Positions 60,661-64,000 of a stretch of DNA of 64,000 nt are shown in pieces. Position 1 is the first letter of the stretch, and each line of letters opens with the position of its first letter. A program made the position numbers and the translations under genes. Source of the stretch: Hetaerina americana (Eukaryota > Arthropoda > Insecta > Odonata > Calopterygidae); contig JAKTNV010000010.1 in assembly GCA_022747635.1 (NCBI GenBank), positions 43,081,527 to 43,145,526 of the forward strand. The letters run 5' to 3'. Under the pieces are notes generated by a model. The model was not told where the DNA came from. It searched no databases and saw only the letters and a program-made list of their open reading frames with translations.

Positions 60661-61074
60661 TTAGCAATGTTTGTATGAAATGCGTCCTGCGTCCACTTTG
60701 AGGAATATTAGGGACAAATTGATCGATTCGTCATCTTGATTTATGTGCACCTCCGAAACTGTATTTATTCCTTCCACAATATTAAATATTTCCTCCTTCG
60801 TTTTGGTCGTTTGGAGTAATAATGCAGCACTTTGGTTGTGGTTCCTTTTCGATGGTGCTTCTTGAGGCAATTGTTTATTTTCTTCTAATTTTTCAATATT
60901 TCCCTTAGTGATTCCTGATCTGTTGATATCTGACCTCAACAATCGTTTTAGAATGCAAATCACATTACCGGAGCTTGCTCTCTTCTTTTGGGTGAATCTG
61001 GTGAATGTTTTTGGAAGTTTCGTGTTACGTTTTCTTTGTGCTCGCAGGATGCTGTTACGAGTATGAATACTCAT
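60661..61074 (-). CDS. Unrecognised 137-codon open frame
   Basis: An ATG-to-stop frame on the - strand, lysine/asparagine-rich at first (RAQRKRNTKLPKTFTRFTQK), then more mixed (EEIFNIVEGINTVSEVHI). I know no family for it. No signal peptide, membrane span or zinc motif is visible. Its length is somewhat above chance for this base composition, so it could be a lone exon or a small gene, but a random frame is the simpler view. Confidence 0.15.
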   Translation of the reverse strand: MSIHTRNSILRAQRKRNTKLPKTFTRFTQKKRASSGNVICILKRLLRSDINRSGITKGNIEKLEENKQLPQEAPSKRNHNQSAALLLQTTKTKEEIFNIVEGINTVSEVHINQDDESINLSLIFLKVDAGRISYKHC

Positions 61075-62559
61075 TCAAGTTTCAGTTAAATGTCATAGCT
61101 GATGTGATATTCCCTTTTGTATCGCACATTTACTGGATAAAAAGTTGAGTTTTTGATTTCATAGATTTTTATTTCCTCAAATCTTTATAATTTCTCTTAC
61201 TTATTTTTTATCCTATGTAAAGTTGCAACTATTGAGGAATATCATTATACTGTCGCCAGTGAATTTTGAAGGGTTTTTCTGATGAGAGAGATGAATGAGC
61301 TAGTTTTTTCCGGAGTTAAATTTTTTTAATGTGGTCAATAGTTCATTAGAGCTTTTCACGTGTTGTCTGCCAAGTGCTCAGCAGAACCTTATTATGGTGA
61401 AGTGTTCAACGTTAAACCCTCCGCTGAAGTCGTCATACATAAGTATATACGAAAAGACTTATGTCTAGACATCCCGTTGCATTGCAGTCATACTTTTCAA
61501 CTGTTGTTCTTCCAATCTATTGTTTTTGCTATCTCATATGATCGATGTCATTTCCATCTGATTTCCGAACCAGTTTCAGTGTAACTATTCTCTTTGGCAG
61601 CGTAATGAATCACCGCATCCCTTTTATTCCATTGATTTAATTCTGTCATCTGTATTATTCACAATCGCAAGCTAAAAAATTAGAATTAATTTATAATGCT
61701 CTTATATCCATCATTTACTACCTTGAAACGCTTTCTCTGATTAATTTCCGCGTACCATCTCGATCTACTCGATTCTGATTCTGTGCGCCCATTCCTAGAT
61801 TAATACTTTTGAAACACTCGCTGTTCTTACACCTATCTTCTCTCCTAATTTCACGTATTGACATAATTAATGAATTTTTTCTCTACCCTCAAACATTTTC
61901 ATGGCCTATCTCATCCCTCCGAAAAACTATGAAAATCTTGAACCCATTTGACTATTTGTCGATACGCCTATGTTAGGTCATTGGTATTGTTTATGTTTGT
62001 GTCAATACGTATCCGATTATATGTTTTGTTTTATGTCCCACTATCAATTGGCAATATTGCTCGTATAAATAATTCCCTAAATTCATAATAAATAGCATTG
62101 TGTGGTATAACCAATTTAAAAAAAGGGGGGATTCGAAAATCGTGCATTCCCGGGGAGCTGACTGTTTGAAGTGAAATTGCTTAATACTTAAGTTTTAAAA
62201 TATCCATTTATCTTAATGGGAAGGAGGTCATTCCTTTTCACAATACTTACGCTACAGATCGTGCGTTACAATATTTCAAATAATTATTTATTGTTACGCG
62301 TTAGAATATTATTGCGTGCGTAGTAAATTCCTGGGGGTCTTCTCCGTCTTAACTTTGATCGTCCGTAAAGAAAGTAAAAAGAAATATTGCACAAGTTTCG
62401 CCTATTTTCTGCTCTCCCTTAATATTTGAGTATGCCGGCCTTTCAGGGATTCTACGGTTTAATGGCGTTCCCCTCAGTACTCTTTGATAATCCCGCCCTA
62501 GCGATAGATAATCGCGATGCATTTCTTGTCATGCTCTCTTCACACGTTGGTGTTTTAGT

Positions 62560-62960
62560 ACGGGGTAAGGAAATGTTCCCGTGCCCGGTCAGTCATTATT
62601 TGTAAGGCTAAAACGTGCTTCCATCCTATTTGGTCGTCCGCCGTCTTCCACGGTGGACTCGCCTGAGGAGTGACTTCGGTTGGCGGCGGCGGCCGCTTCC
62701 TCTCCGATCCGTTTCTTGCTCGGTGTGAAGCCTTTTTCCCTTCCTCCTTTTTCACTCCCCTCCCCTTCGACGCCGTTCTCACGCAGAGGGACAGGAAGGT
62801 GACGACTTCGACTCAGGGATACCAACACGGGGGCACCCTCCGTTATTTCATCGGGTTGTCACGGTTCTTGTTAGGCTGCAGTGCTCTATCTCGACGCACG
62901 TTGTGATAGGGAGGAAAATTTTAGAGGACGTTCGGAGGGCAAGGAAAGAACATGCGCAAA
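62560..62960. promoter_or_regulatory. CpG island
   Basis: Contains GGCGGCGGCGGCCGC (62681-62695) and many other CpGs. No frame resembles a known protein. It may be a further regulatory element or promoter of the region's gene. Confidence 0.3.
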
Positions 62961-64000
62961 GCTTAGTGGTTTAGTTCAACTTGTGTGCTTCCACGCAAGC
63001 GAGATATGAGTTTAATTTTACTGTCCATAATCAAGTTATGTTTACGCAGAATACGGCACCCCGTTTCTAAAAATTAAAATGTTTCGATGCGTGATTATTT
63101 TATTTATGGCATGGAATATAGTTAATTATTAATTAAATAATAAATATGGGATTTGCAGTAATTGGAATAATAGGTATTAGCTATCCGGTCTGCTGAAACG
63201 ATTAATAATTAATATCTGCAATATTTTCAAATATATTTTGGACTTTGTAATTTTTATCCCTATTATAGCTTCCAGTCCGCTCGTTTCCAATCCTCTCGTT
63301 TCTGCTGTCATTATCCTTTGGCTCCGCGAGCTGGAAACTTGAATGTTGCATTTACGATTCGTTTTGCATTCTGGAGTTTGCGTTCTCTCACATATCAGTG
63401 GTGCAATTCGTAAATTGATGATATAATGTCCACTTTAATCGTGATGCCTTTTGTTTATATTTTAATATTTTGAGAGGGGTAGTATTAAGAATAAGCGGAA
63501 TAAATATTCAACTATGCATATATTTGCGTATTGCTATAATTAGATGCCCATATTCGATGAGAGCCCAGGCATAACTGGTAGTGTACTGTCACTTAGCTTA
63601 GATGCGTAATTTGGTTAATTCTTTCGCCAGATCGTTTTCCCTACATTGGTGATTTTGAAAGACCGACTCATATTTGGCTACGAAATGATCTTGGTTGTCC
63701 AAGCGTGTATCCACTTTTTTACCGCATAAATGTGCAGTTTACATTAATATCTTGGATGATTTAACGTACGAGTATCCTAGGTGGAGCAACCCTCAGTTTT
63801 GCTACCTCTAGTCATAACTTGTCGTGTATTCCGCCGATGCGTGTTCTTTGGCACTTGAGGCCCTATCGCAGTGGTGGATACGGTTACTATCCTTGTGTTC
63901 GCTTCAGCGTAGTACTTTCATAATTTAATGCCCGCAGTAGGTCGCCACCAAGTCAAGAGCTCCCTCTTGCCTCCGAGAATCTCCATCCCGATGGCGCGCA

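Larger units (their letters stand above)
42608..64000 (+). other. CpG-normal, repeat-poor 21-kb region (presumed long first intron or regulatory domain)
   Basis: No conserved protein-coding exon was recognised on either strand. Only two SINE insertions were found, against many transposons in the first 41 kb. CpG is frequent (31 in 50101-50460). GC-rich islands lie at 45690-45860, 48030-48640, 49000-49210, 50130-50500, 53030-53600, 56490-56613, 57730-58030 and 62560-62960. The stretches between them show nothing more specific. Confidence 0.5.

Noticed and set aside
1..64000. CRISPR arrays, bacterial operons, integrated viral genes
   Set aside because: No regularly spaced repeats, no bacterial gene layout and no viral protein motifs were seen; all reverse transcriptase traces fit non-LTR elements.

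Overview
The window looks like nuclear DNA of an insect or close arthropod relative. Spliced genes with short exons lie in long, AT-rich, repeat-laden introns. The repeats are mariner, Tigger, non-LTR retrotransposons and tRNA-derived SINEs. I cannot name the species. Two conserved genes are recognisable, both on the + strand, plus the probable start of a third transcription unit. No CRISPR array, operon, rRNA gene or viral gene was seen.

Layout. (1) 1-7236 holds the last two coding exons of a striatin (Cka/STRN) gene, separated by a 6.5-kb intron with two or three decayed mariner copies, a perfect 37-bp-arm palindrome and a truncated LINE. (2) 7237 to about 17000 is CpG-poor striatin 3' UTR and spacer, with a foldback carrying a tRNA-like core, a LINE tail and a foldback with a hammerhead-like core. 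(3) About 17100-18455 is a CpG-rich promoter and 5' UTR. (4) 18456-38418 is a complete six-exon sphingosine-1-phosphate phosphatase (SGPP) gene of 468 codons, with repeats in introns 3, 4 and 5. (5) 38419 to about 41400 is its probable 3' UTR. (6) From about 41.3 kb to the end the DNA changes character: CpG dinucleotides are common and transposons are few. A likely promoter and non-coding first exon (about 42.1-42.6 kb) open a 21-kb stretch with no recognisable coding exon, read as a long first intron or a regulatory domain.

Two signals stand out. First, short foldback elements share a core resembling a type-I hammerhead ribozyme (CTGANGA, small stem II, GAAA, palindromic ACC-N-GGT, cleavage H, GT). 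The best copies are at 24557-24589 and 35663-35698. In the second, the flanking inverted repeats would extend stem I to make one 143-nt folded unit. Hammerheads of this kind are known from Penelope-like retroelements, so these may be remnants of a ribozyme-bearing retroelement. Second, there is a sharp CpG-depletion boundary, independently supported by one SINE family: two copies inside the CpG-poor zone keep 9 CpGs each, while two copies beyond the boundary keep 17-18. This is the footprint expected of germline gene-body methylation and marks where methylated transcription units begin and end.

Striatin is the scaffold subunit of STRIPAK phosphatase/kinase complexes, and SGPP is an ER lipid phosphatase. 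They are neighbours without an evident functional link.
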